NCBI GenBank assembly: GCA_020053015.1
Contig: JAGVNY010000251.1
Location: 1 to 33,354, forward strand
DNA length: 33,354 nucleotides
Direction: 5' to 3'
Source: Candidatus Zixiibacteriota bacterium
GTDB lineage: Bacteria; Zixibacteria; MSB-5A5; JAABVY01; JAHJOQ01
The translations under genes and the position numbers were made by a program. The notes under the pieces were generated by a model, which was not told where the DNA came from, did not search any database, and saw only the letters and a program-made list of their open reading frames with translations. Positions 15,766 to 23,941 of this stretch are shown in pieces; position 1 is the stretch's first letter; each line of letters begins with the position of its first letter.

Positions 15766-17493
15766 ATGAGAAATCTCAAAGTCATATTCACAGTGCTGAT
15801 TGCACTCTTCGGCAGCAGGCTTCACGCGGTTGAAGGCGACATGACCACCGGTCAATTGACCCGTTTGGCATTCGAAGTTGAAGGCCGCGACGGCAGAGTT
15901 CAATTGGAGGCTGACGGCGTGAGCTATGATCTCGAGTATGAGGTAGATCGGATCAGTTCCATGCCAGGAGCGCTTATCCTGAAAGAAGGATTCGAGATAA
16001 GACCAGATTCGCTTGTCACAGAATGGGGCGTGTTCTCCATTGGGAATCTGAGAGTAGACAGCGTTTATACTCAAGGCAAGCGAGTTATCGGTGTCGTTTT
16101 CAAGCAGCGGCGGTCCACGACAACGAGCGGCAGGCTCTCATCTCGAAACAGAATCTCGGTTGGAGAGAGACTCATTGTGCAGGAGAACGATTTCGTTCGG
16201 GGCGACGCTATCTGCTTTGGTGCAGACGTCAGGATCAGAGGCGAGGTTAACCAGAATGCGGTGGCTGTCTTCGGAGAAGTAACGATCGCGCACGGGGGCA
16301 TCGTGCGCGGCGACGTTGCTGCTATCAAGGGATCGGTCCAGATCGAGTCCGGTTCGACGGTGTACGGCGAAATCGTATCTCAACAGGGAACGAAGCGCAC
16401 TTCCGGCAGAAGGTCCGGCCGCCCGGGAGATGACTGGGGCCCGAATGTCTTCAAACCGCTGTTCTCTTATAACAGGGTTGACGGCCTCTTTCTCGGAGCG
16501 AAGCTCGCATTTTCTGACCCTGATTCACTCCTACCCACAGTCTTCGCGTCGGGAGGCTATGCATTCATGTCCGAGAAGTGGCAGCACGAGGTCGGCGTGC
16601 ATCAGAGAATATTCGAGAAGTACTCCTTCGGACTCGGCGGCAGCTTTTTCAGGCGCACCGCCACTGACGACGAGTGGATAGCTCCGATATTCGAGACAAC
16701 GCTGCTTTCTGTTCTTGCAGCCGAGGACAATGCAGACTATTACGAGGAAAAGGGCGGACGGATGTATATTACGTTCGATGCATCCTCCTACAACCAAGTC
16801 GGCGTCGCGTATCAGTTCGTGAAACTCGATTGGCTTGATCATCACCCTAAGCTCTGGGCTCTCTTCGGTTCGAGCAAGGAGTTTCGCGCCAACTTCTCCT
16901 CAGTGCCGGCCGTCGAGAGACGCAGCAGGATGGAGGAGTTCGACGGCAAGCTTGGCGAATTGACCGCATGGTACAGGTTCGACAACAGCGATGCAGACGA
17001 CTTCGCGACGCGAGGCTGGTACGGCGAGCTGATCTACAGCGCTGCCGGCGACGACCTGAAGGGTGATCTTGCATACGACAGACTCACAGCCGAGATTCGC
17101 CGTTACCAGCCGCTTACCCGCCGCCAGGCACTCAATGTTAGAATGAAATACGGGATAGCAGGCAGAGAATTGCCCTTGATCAGGTCGTTCTATCTGGGCG
17201 GATCGAGGACGATAAGGGGACTCGATCACAAGGGAATTAAAGGCGACCAGATGCTCCTGGGCAATCTCGAGTATGTCATCCGTTTCCCGCGTCCAAAATT
17301 GGAGACCGCACTGCTTCTGGACTTTGGTAAGACCACTGGCAGCAAGGAAAGCATCTTCTCCGACGGTGACTTCCACTCTTCAATAGGGCTGAGAGTTGGA
17401 ATAACTGACGCGATCAAGATTGACGTGGCGAAATCCCTTGACGACTCTGACGAATCCGCCAAAATATGGGTTCTGTTTCAGAGATCCTTCTGA
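15766..17493 (+). CDS. Polymer-forming-domain / Omp85-type barrel outer-membrane protein
   Basis: A 575-residue exported protein. Signal peptide MRNLKVIFTVLIALFGSRLHA follows AAGGAGAGG (15748-15756); an alternative ATG at 15736 also has a GGAAGG. Residues about 122-205 are strand repeats of the polymer-forming/bactofilin type (VRGDAICFGADVRIRGEV, AVFGEVTIAHGGIVRGDV, AIKGSVQIESGSTVYGEIV). From about 228 on, the strand pattern is a membrane barrel ending with Omp85 landmarks: SFYLGGSRTIRGLDHKGIKG, LLGNLEYVIRFP, LLLDFGKTTG, SSIGLRVG and a terminal Phe (LFQRSF). A role as a porin, translocon or assembly factor is inferred. Under the sigma-54 promoter upstream; TGATG-coupled to the next gene. Confidence 0.87.
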   Translation: MRNLKVIFTVLIALFGSRLHAVEGDMTTGQLTRLAFEVEGRDGRVQLEADGVSYDLEYEVDRISSMPGALILKEGFEIRPDSLVTEWGVFSIGNLRVDSVYTQGKRVIGVVFKQRRSTTTSGRLSSRNRISVGERLIVQENDFVRGDAICFGADVRIRGEVNQNAVAVFGEVTIAHGGIVRGDVAAIKGSVQIESGSTVYGEIVSQQGTKRTSGRRSGRPGDDWGPNVFKPLFSYNRVDGLFLGAKLAFSDPDSLLPTVFASGGYAFMSEKWQHEVGVHQRIFEKYSFGLGGSFFRRTATDDEWIAPIFETTLLSVLAAEDNADYYEEKGGRMYITFDASSYNQVGVAYQFVKLDWLDHHPKLWALFGSSKEFRANFSSVPAVERRSRMEEFDGKLGELTAWYRFDNSDADDFATRGWYGELIYSAAGDDLKGDLAYDRLTAEIRRYQPLTRRQALNVRMKYGIAGRELPLIRSFYLGGSRTIRGLDHKGIKGDQMLLGNLEYVIRFPRPKLETALLLDFGKTTGSKESIFSDGDFHSSIGLRVGITDAIKIDVAKSLDDSDESAKIWVLFQRSF

Positions 17494-18173
17494 TGTGCGC
17501 ACAGCTGTTAAGGAATCTGGCGCTTTGCATTATCGGGATATTTTCCCTATCAGGTCTTGAAGCCGCAAGAGCACAATCACCTGAAGTAGCTGTCTTCTCC
17601 TATTTTGACAGTCTTGCCGTAACGCTTGACTACGAGCGACTAATCACCGCGGAGCGAATCGAAAAGCTCGGCCACGGATACCCTCTGACGTTCACTGTCG
17701 ACGTTTTCCTCCGAGAAGACTCGAAGCTGTGGCGCGACGAAACCATCAGAGCCTGCCAGCTGCGTTTCAGGGTGATACACCGCGATTGGGATGATAAGAC
17801 GGATTTCGAATTCAGCGGCCCAGACGGTCGGCTTATCCAACGTCCCGCCTTGACACTCGACGATTTGAGGCAGGAGCTGGAAGACAGGCTCTTGCTGACA
17901 CTTGGCAGGGTGGACGATCTCGACTCACTGAGCCGTTACTATGTCGAGGTAACTGTGGGGTACAGGAATCTCAGCTCGGACGATGTCCAAACCGCTCAGG
18001 AATGGCTCAAAACCGGCAAAGGCGGCTCAGATCGCGATTCTGTCGTGGAAACAAAGCCCTCCTTGACTGAGAGCGTTGTGGGACTTCTGTGGGACATAGC
18101 CGGTCTTGGCGGCGAAACCGAACGCTACTATACGGCGAGGTTTAGACTTGGTGACCTCAGACGCGGGCGCTGA
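17493..18173 (+). CDS. DUF4390-like exported protein
   Basis: A 226-residue protein with a signal peptide (MCAQLLRNLALCIIGIFSLS, then AARAQS). The mature part follows the order of DUF4390 proteins: EKLGHGYPLTFTVDVFLRED, a Trp-containing stretch, ACQLRFRVIHRDWDDKTDFEF, and a conserved YYVEVTVGYRNLSSDDVQ near the end. The function of DUF4390 is unknown; from memory it often neighbours ntrYX genes, which agrees with the NtrY-like kinase and activator nearby here. I start it at the ATG overlapping the stop of the barrel gene (TGATG at 17492-17496 region), although an in-frame ATG exists at 17466. Cotranscribed with the barrel gene. Confidence 0.72.
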   Translation: MCAQLLRNLALCIIGIFSLSGLEAARAQSPEVAVFSYFDSLAVTLDYERLITAERIEKLGHGYPLTFTVDVFLREDSKLWRDETIRACQLRFRVIHRDWDDKTDFEFSGPDGRLIQRPALTLDDLRQELEDRLLLTLGRVDDLDSLSRYYVEVTVGYRNLSSDDVQTAQEWLKTGKGGSDRDSVVETKPSLTESVVGLLWDIAGLGGETERYYTARFRLGDLRRGR

Positions 18174-18310
18174 AGTGGACTTTGTCCCCGCCTAATTAGC
18201 GACACTACAAAAGGTTGCAGCCAGCACCCCTAAACTTTCCGGCCCCTCTTCCGATATTAACATTGTCAGTTTATGTCACTGAACGAGCAACCATTCTCTG
18301 AGGTAACCAG

Positions 18311-20101
18311 ATGACATCCTTCGAACCGAAACCGCAAAAATCAGATTCGACTTCGAAAATCTTCATCCCGGGATTCAAGAAAGCTGAGTCTGCCGCGGTC
18401 GCCGAAGAACAAGCTCAGGCTGATGACCCTCTTTTCGGTCTTGAGGCCAGTCTCGATAAGATAACTCGGAAGAATCCGCGACTCGTGGGCAAAGAGGCCC
18501 GGTCGGAGGCGAGAAGTGTCGATTTGAAAGCGCTTCTGGAGATCTCCAAAGCGATCAATTCGACATTGGTGCTCGACGACATCCTCCAAATGGTCATGAA
18601 GCGATCCATTGAGTTGCTCCAGGCCGAACGCGGCTTTCTGATGCTGCTGGACGACAACGGCAATCTGCAGTTCAAGACCGTGTACAATCTCCAGCGAGAG
18701 AAACTCCTCGACGAAGACTTCAAGATATCGAATTCGATCGCGAGCGAGGTCGCCCGCACCGGTAGGCCTGTATTTGCGTCGGATGCTCAGGCAGATGAGC
18801 GATTTGCCAAACAGCAGAGCATTCTCGAGCTGCACTTGCGGTCAATCATGTGCGTGCCCCTGAAAGTCAAGGACAGGATATTCGGAGTGGTCTACCTGGA
18901 TAACAGCTCGGACGCAAAGATATTCCTCCAGAGCGACCTCTATTTGTTCGAGCTATTCGCGGAACAGGCCGCCATAGCTATTGAGAACGCCAAGCTCTAC
19001 GAGAACCTTCTCAAAGAGAAGAGATACAACGAAAACGTCGTTGACATGACTCCCGTCGGCATCATCGTGACTGACAACAATCTCCGCGTAACGACTGTCA
19101 ACTCGCCTGCCGCAACGATACTGAGCGGGTCGGGGATTCATCCGGTCAAATACGATTCTCGATCGGACAGTGTAGCGTTTTCTTCGCTGTGGCCGGAGAA
19201 GGTGCGAGCGCATTGGGAGAAGGTAGCCAAAGACGTGGTCCAAACCGGCAAACCCTATCAGGATGACAAGTACTATCTCCTCGTTGACGACGTACAGAAG
19301 GTTCTTGCGGTCAAGATCAGCCCGATGGAAGATGGCGCAGGCGAACGCAGCGGGCTTGTTATTGCGTTTGAGGACGTAACAGACAAAGCGCTTCTCGAAA
19401 ACTACGTGCTCATGTCCGAGCGTCTCGTCGCAAAGGGCGAAATGGCTGCAAGCATCGGACACGAGCTGAACAACTATCTCACCATTGTGTCGAACAACGC
19501 CGAACTCCTCAAGATCAACGTTCGAAAAGGCTTGCTGGACAGAATCGAGAAGAACGTTGTGTCGATCCTCGACAACATATCCAAGATCAAGAGATTCACG
19601 GACAGCCTCATGGACTATTCGAAGCTGGAAGCCGAGATCGTCGAGTATGACGTAAAGAACCTGATCGAGGAGTTGCTCTTCTCGATCGCGCCTCAGCGGA
19701 GTCTGAAGAACGTGAAAATCGAAGTGGAAACACCACCGGATATTCCTCTCGTGGAGCTGGATGTCGGGCAGATGCACCAAGTCTTGCTCAATCTGATAAA
19801 TAATGCGGTTGAGGCCATTGGGGCTGTTCCGGGCAAAGAAGGCAGGATTCACGTAACTGTCTCCTACGACGTGCCGAGATCAGAGCTCGCAATAGAGGTG
19901 ACCGATAACGGGCCCGGAATCAAGATCTGTGATCTCGAAAAGGTCTTTGAGCCAAGGTTCACGACCAAAGAAAAGGGGCACGGCCTCGGGCTGTCTAATT
20001 GCCGGAGGATAATGGAAAGTCACCACGGGTCAATAACAGCGATCTCCGACGGAGTCGAAGGATCGACGTTCCGCTTAGTAATGCCAGTGACGCAGCCGTA
20101 G
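18311..20101 (+). CDS. Cytosolic GAF-PAS sensor histidine kinase
   Basis: A 596-residue soluble kinase. After a low-complexity N-terminus there is a GAF domain (about 75-235: LEISKAINSTLVLDDILQMV, ERGFLMLLDDNGNL, SIMCVPLKVKDRIFGVVYLD), a PAS domain (about 245-365: MTPVGIIVTDNNLRVTTVN), the dimerisation/phosphoacceptor helix with His384 in ASIGHELNNYLTIVSNNAELL, and the ATPase domain (NLINNAVEAIG, VTDNGPGI, FTTKEKGHGLGLSNCRRIM). No membrane segment. GAGG at 18299 precedes the ATG. No response regulator is adjacent; it lies 11 bases before the Ser/Thr kinase gene, so the two probably work in one pathway. Confidence 0.93.
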   Translation: MTSFEPKPQKSDSTSKIFIPGFKKAESAAVAEEQAQADDPLFGLEASLDKITRKNPRLVGKEARSEARSVDLKALLEISKAINSTLVLDDILQMVMKRSIELLQAERGFLMLLDDNGNLQFKTVYNLQREKLLDEDFKISNSIASEVARTGRPVFASDAQADERFAKQQSILELHLRSIMCVPLKVKDRIFGVVYLDNSSDAKIFLQSDLYLFELFAEQAAIAIENAKLYENLLKEKRYNENVVDMTPVGIIVTDNNLRVTTVNSPAATILSGSGIHPVKYDSRSDSVAFSSLWPEKVRAHWEKVAKDVVQTGKPYQDDKYYLLVDDVQKVLAVKISPMEDGAGERSGLVIAFEDVTDKALLENYVLMSERLVAKGEMAASIGHELNNYLTIVSNNAELLKINVRKGLLDRIEKNVVSILDNISKIKRFTDSLMDYSKLEAEIVEYDVKNLIEELLFSIAPQRSLKNVKIEVETPPDIPLVELDVGQMHQVLLNLINNAVEAIGAVPGKEGRIHVTVSYDVPRSELAIEVTDNGPGIKICDLEKVFEPRFTTKEKGHGLGLSNCRRIMESHHGSITAISDGVEGSTFRLVMPVTQP

Positions 20102-20112
20102 GAAGAGCTCGG

Positions 20113-23100
20113 ATGGAACAGATTCGTTTGTCGTTGCCGAAGCGGTACGATATTGTCGGCGCCATCGGAGGGGGTGGCGGCGGCAACGTATTCGAAGTAC
20201 AAGACAGGTTTCTCAAACGACGGCTGGCATTGAAGCTGTGTGAGCCGAGCAAGCTCGCTGATGAAGAAGCATTCAAAGCGGAGTTCCTACTCGCGGCGTC
20301 CGTCTCGCATCCAGGACTTGTCAAGGTCTTCGACTTCGGCTATGACAGCGAGAATCGGCCATTCTTCACCATGGAACTTGCGCAGGGCGCTCCGGCTGGA
20401 CTGACGGCGGGTATTGCTGATTGCGGTCGGTTCATCGCGGTGATTGCAAAGATATGCTCCGCGCTCGGCTTGCTGCACCGGCTTGGCTACAAACACAACG
20501 ATCTGAAGCCTGACAACATTCGAGTAGCCTGGAGCAACGATGCTCCATCGGTCAAGCTTCTCGACTTCGGCCTTGCCAGAGCCTATGACCCATCCAACTC
20601 GACAGAACTTGCCGGGACGATCGACTATATGGCTCCGGAGCTGTTCAACCGCACAGCCCCGTCCGTGCAAAGCGACATCTACAGCCTTGGAGTAATCGCC
20701 TATCAACTAGTTGCCGGCAGGCTGCCGTTCAGCGGTACAGACCCGCTTGAGATCATATCAGGACACTTGGAGAGGAGCGCCCCGGCGATTACCAGCACAG
20801 TCTTCCCCGTAAGCGACTCCGTAATCCAATTGATCATGCGAATGCTCTCGAAGAATCCCGCTGATCGGCCGCAGTCCACGGCTGCAATCTTCGTCGAACT
20901 CGCGGAGTCGTCAGGGCTGAGACCCGAAGATTTCGAGGAAGACGAGACCTCGCTCTACTTCGAGTCTGCGGTAGCTTCGTCAGTGATGCACTCACCGGAG
21001 TTCACTACCGCTCTCCAAGAGACTGAGACGAGCGGATTTCGCCTGCTCTGCACAAGCGACCTGCTGGCTCAGACTGCTCTCGATCTGGCCGCCAAAGCGC
21101 TTCAGACAAGATTCATCAATGTGAGAGCGTCGGATGATGATACTGCCGACACGTGTACAAATTCCACGCGCTCCGTGCACTTGCATGTGATTCGATCGCG
21201 CGAAGGCGAGTCATGCATGTCGCATACGGATTTCATCGCAAGAATCGGCAACTACGGTTTGGTCGAACCCGAAATATCGGGTCTGCCGGCCATCGTCGAT
21301 CATGCCATAGTCAATCGATTACTGGATTCCCTGCTTGCAGCCGAGTCCAATGGCGCAGAGTTTGCCGACGCAATCTCAGAGCTTTGCAGCGGCAACCTTG
21401 AACTGGCTCGGAAACTCTTTCGGCGGTTCTACTTCGAAGGCTTGGTGGAGACGCCGGTCGGAACGCTTGTCGCCCGCAAAGTGCCTCCCGCCGCGAATGC
21501 GCTGACAACAGACGAATCAGATGTGCTGATGGGGGATGTCCCCTCTCTCGGGCCTGATTTCACGGCGAGTCTTATGAGTTTGTCGGCGTTCAGCCACCAG
21601 TTCACTACTGCTATGGCCGGAGAGGTCCTCAATCTGCAGAGCTCAGAAGCGGAGGCATTTCTCGCGGAGCTCAGTCGCATGAGATTGTTGGAATCGAGCG
21701 AAGGCAGCTATCATTGGAATCGTCCTCAGATACAGCGAGTTCTTCACAGCAGACTTGACGGAGAGCGGGTCTCGACGCTGCATCGCTTGATCGCAGATCA
21801 CCTGGTCGCCCACGATTACTTCTCCAAGTCGATGCAAGCCGGTATGATCGGGTTGCACTACTGCCTGAGCGGGAATGTCGAAAAGGCAATAGAGTTTTCA
21901 ATCGAGTACCAGAGGTCCGGAGCGTCGGGAACGGTATTCATAGACCCGGAAGAGCTGCTTAACCATTGCGATAGAACAATGCGCGAATTGGGGACAACGG
22001 ACTCGTCGTTAGAGAGTCGGCTGCTCATGGCCTACGGCGATCTTTACAAAGCGCAGGGCAAAACCGACGCCGCCATGGAGAAATACACTCGCATCACCCA
22101 ACTGCAGAACGTCGATCCTCGGCTTCTTGCGGAGACATACAAAGACCTGGGGGATATCCACAAATCGCGAGTCGATTTTCATGCAGGCATTGAAGCGCTG
22201 ATGCAAGCGCTTGAGATATACCGAAGCATTGATGACCGAATCGAGATATCCCATACTCTGAACAACATCGGCAACATCTATTGGATCAACTCTGAATACC
22301 AACTCGCGCTAAATAAGTACAAAGAGGCGTTGACCATTCAGGAACAACTCAATTCGTTGAGAGATATCGCCTCAACCCTGAGCAACATAGGCACGACCTA
22401 CAATGTGCTGGGGTCTCACGAGGACGCGATAGAGCATTATACCCGCTCACTCAAGCTGAAAGAGAAACTGGAAGACCAGCCGGAAATCGCCAGAACTTAC
22501 AACAACATGGCGATCACTTATATGCAGATCGGAGAATCGGGCAAGGCGTTGAATTTCCTCAATCGATCGATGGCAATCAATCGGGGGATCGGTGCGCAGA
22601 AAGAACTCCTGTTCAATCTTGAAAACGTCGCCGAGGTCTGCATGGGGCTTGGGGAGCATAAGCGCTGCGAAGAAGTCTCGGCAGAGGGGCTTGCGCTTGC
22701 AAGACGGCTCGATGACATTCCTCATCTCGGCGTGTTCTCATTCTGGCTGGGAGCAATCTACGCGGAGCGGGGGCTCTATGGCACCGCTCTGGGGTACATC
22801 GATCAGGCAGTCGACCTCTCGAACAAGGTGACGGACAAGCCGTTTGCGGCAAGAAGTCTCCTGCTGAAAGCCCGAGTCCACCTCGCTCTGTGCGAGGTTG
22901 AAGTCGCAGCAGAGTGCATCAGCAAATCGCGGATGATTGTATCGCCATTTGACTCTTGCCCAGAGCTTGTCAGACTGCGCACGTATGCCGCAAGGCTCGA
23001 GTTCATCTCCGGCTCTGAGCATGGAGCGGTTATCGCAGCAGTGGATGAGGCCGAGCGCAGAGCTCAGCAACTGAAGTTAGGCGTCGAGCTCTGTGAGACT

Positions 23101-23532
23101 CTTGTTCTGCGACTGGATGTTCTCACCGATCTTGGAAGAATACCTGGCGACATCCTCGAGCGGCTCGATCGGCTGACGGGCATCGACCAGCACACAATGT
23201 ACAGAAGCTACCTCTACTTCTACTCGGGCATAGCAGCGGTCCAAGACAAGATGCACGGTGAAGCTCTAAGCTATCTCGATCAGGCGGAGGTTATGGCGAA
23301 AGCTTTCGAACAGCGGGAGCTTCTCTGCCGAATCAACTATCAGATCGGCAAGATATGCATGGCCCAATTGGAGTATGAAGACGCCTTCGTGAGACTCAAG
23401 CAGGCGACTTCTATCTTGAAGGAGATCGTCTCGAACATCGGAGATCGGGAGATGGTGAGAAGATACATGAGTTCGCACGAGAGAAACGAACTGATAAAGG
23501 CTGTAAGAAGTCTGGCAGCAAAACTTGCATGA
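20113..23532 (+). CDS. Large Ser/Thr protein kinase with P-loop-less STAND-like and TPR regions
   Basis: A 1139-residue protein. Kinase domain at about 10-280: glycine loop GAIGGGGGGNVF, LALKL (ATP Lys), catalytic loop YKHNDLKPDNI with Asp130 (Asn instead of the usual Arg before Asp), LLDFGLAR (Asp151), GTIDYMAPEL. Residues about 330-640 look like the NTPase/winged-helix middle of kinase-AAA-TPR regulators (VDHAIVNRLL, GNLELARKLFRRFYFEGLVE) but no Walker A is visible. From about 640 to 1110 there are many TPRs (SHTLNNIGNIYWINSEYQLAL, ASTLSNIGTTYNVLGSHEDAI, ARTYNNMAITYMQIGESGKAL). Start: ATG 20113 after AGGAAGAG; the frame runs to 19999 inside the preceding gene. Confidence 0.9.
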   Translation: MEQIRLSLPKRYDIVGAIGGGGGGNVFEVQDRFLKRRLALKLCEPSKLADEEAFKAEFLLAASVSHPGLVKVFDFGYDSENRPFFTMELAQGAPAGLTAGIADCGRFIAVIAKICSALGLLHRLGYKHNDLKPDNIRVAWSNDAPSVKLLDFGLARAYDPSNSTELAGTIDYMAPELFNRTAPSVQSDIYSLGVIAYQLVAGRLPFSGTDPLEIISGHLERSAPAITSTVFPVSDSVIQLIMRMLSKNPADRPQSTAAIFVELAESSGLRPEDFEEDETSLYFESAVASSVMHSPEFTTALQETETSGFRLLCTSDLLAQTALDLAAKALQTRFINVRASDDDTADTCTNSTRSVHLHVIRSREGESCMSHTDFIARIGNYGLVEPEISGLPAIVDHAIVNRLLDSLLAAESNGAEFADAISELCSGNLELARKLFRRFYFEGLVETPVGTLVARKVPPAANALTTDESDVLMGDVPSLGPDFTASLMSLSAFSHQFTTAMAGEVLNLQSSEAEAFLAELSRMRLLESSEGSYHWNRPQIQRVLHSRLDGERVSTLHRLIADHLVAHDYFSKSMQAGMIGLHYCLSGNVEKAIEFSIEYQRSGASGTVFIDPEELLNHCDRTMRELGTTDSSLESRLLMAYGDLYKAQGKTDAAMEKYTRITQLQNVDPRLLAETYKDLGDIHKSRVDFHAGIEALMQALEIYRSIDDRIEISHTLNNIGNIYWINSEYQLALNKYKEALTIQEQLNSLRDIASTLSNIGTTYNVLGSHEDAIEHYTRSLKLKEKLEDQPEIARTYNNMAITYMQIGESGKALNFLNRSMAINRGIGAQKELLFNLENVAEVCMGLGEHKRCEEVSAEGLALARRLDDIPHLGVFSFWLGAIYAERGLYGTALGYIDQAVDLSNKVTDKPFAARSLLLKARVHLALCEVEVAAECISKSRMIVSPFDSCPELVRLRTYAARLEFISGSEHGAVIAAVDEAERRAQQLKLGVELCETLVLRLDVLTDLGRIPGDILERLDRLTGIDQHTMYRSYLYFYSGIAAVQDKMHGEALSYLDQAEVMAKAFEQRELLCRINYQIGKICMAQLEYEDAFVRLKQATSILKEIVSNIGDREMVRRYMSSHERNELIKAVRSLAAKLA

Positions 23533-23539
23533 ACGGGAA

Positions 23540-23562
23540 GAGGCTGCCGATGAGGCAGCCTC
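23540..23562. terminator. Hairpin between convergent kinase and small-peptide genes
   Basis: GAGGCTGCC (23540-23548) and GGCAGCCTC (23554-23562) form a perfect 9-bp stem with a 5-base loop, 7 bases after the Ser/Thr kinase stop and 28 bases beyond the small-peptide stop. There is no clear T-run on either strand, so it would be a weak or Rho-assisted bidirectional terminator or an RNA-stabilising end. Confidence 0.55.
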
Positions 23563-23590
23563 CAATACCGGTCATCTACACCGGAGCGGT

Positions 23591-23662
23591 TTACTGACCG
23601 CCTAAGCTGTAACCAGCCGGTGCGACTTTCTCTTCGAGTTCTTCAATCCAGAGTTCGTACAT
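23591..23662 (-). CDS. Unannotated 23-residue peptide gene with optimal expression signals
   Basis: On the minus strand AGGAGG (23669-23674) stands six bases before ATG at 23662. The frame reads MYELWIEELEEKV, then APAGYSLGGQ and TAA (23591-23593). The first half is acidic and helical (LWIEELEE), the second is small, flexible and Gly-rich with one Tyr and a GG pair, a layout like that of leader plus core in ribosomally made, modified peptides (RiPPs), although no maturase gene is nearby. A consensus promoter lies at 23773-23801, giving a leader of about 100 bases. The stop codon is inside a GGCGGT/AACCGC inverted pair. It is too short for ordinary gene callers. Alternatives: a regulatory or toxin-type peptide, or a chance frame; the coincidence of promoter and ribosome site argues against chance. 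Confidence 0.6.
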   Translation of the reverse strand: MYELWIEELEEKVAPAGYSLGGQ

Positions 23663-23766
23663 GAACTACCTCCTATGTGTAAAGGATGACCGGGAGCCCG
23701 CTTCCACAGGCTCAACCTAATTCTTTCCCTGCCTCCGTGCAGTGGACATAGCAATCCCTGCGTCTC
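23663..23766 (-). promoter_or_regulatory. Structured 5' leader of the small-peptide gene, with a possible 10-codon upstream frame
   Basis: Between the predicted transcription start (about 23766) and the peptide ATG the leader contains a stem GAGCC/GGCTC (23694-23698 with 23709-23713) and a short frame MSTARRQGKN (ATG 23749, TAG 23717-23719) preceded by AGGGA. Such a leader could attenuate or time peptide expression. The upstream frame is short enough to be chance. Confidence 0.35.
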
Positions 23767-23772
23767 ACTCGG

Positions 23773-23801
23773 AGTATAGCTTCACGCTTCGCGTGTGTCA
23801 A
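23773..23801 (-). promoter_or_regulatory. Consensus sigma-70 promoter with palindromic operator in the spacer
   Basis: Minus strand: TTGACA (23796-23801), 17-base spacer, TATACT (23773-23778). Eleven of twelve bases agree with the sigma-70 consensus. The spacer contains the perfect inverted repeat CACGC-GAA-GCGTG (23783-23795), a likely repressor operator between -35 and -10. It points toward the 23-residue peptide gene. Confidence 0.75.
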
Positions 23802-23886
23802 GTCTTTTTACGTGTTGTGGATACGAAACACCACCTGGTCTGTCCCGATTGCATTTGACTATGAACGCCCGATCTCGCCTTCGAGA

Positions 23887-23914
23887 TTGACAATACGGGC
23901 TTCTGGCGTAGATT
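23887..23914 (+). promoter_or_regulatory. Candidate sigma-70 promoter of the FG-GAP secreted protein
   Basis: TTGACA at 23887-23892, 16-base spacer, TAGATT at 23909-23914 (4 of 6). Transcription would start near 23921, followed by GAGG at 23932 and the ATG at 23942. It is divergent from the small-peptide promoter about 85 bases away. Confidence 0.5.
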
Positions 23915-23941
23915 GATCACGTAGTCCTGATGAGGTCTGAC

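Noticed and set aside
18953-19852. 299-codon minus-strand frame inside the GAF-PAS kinase gene
   Set aside because: Fully antisense to a well-supported kinase; a codon-bias shadow.
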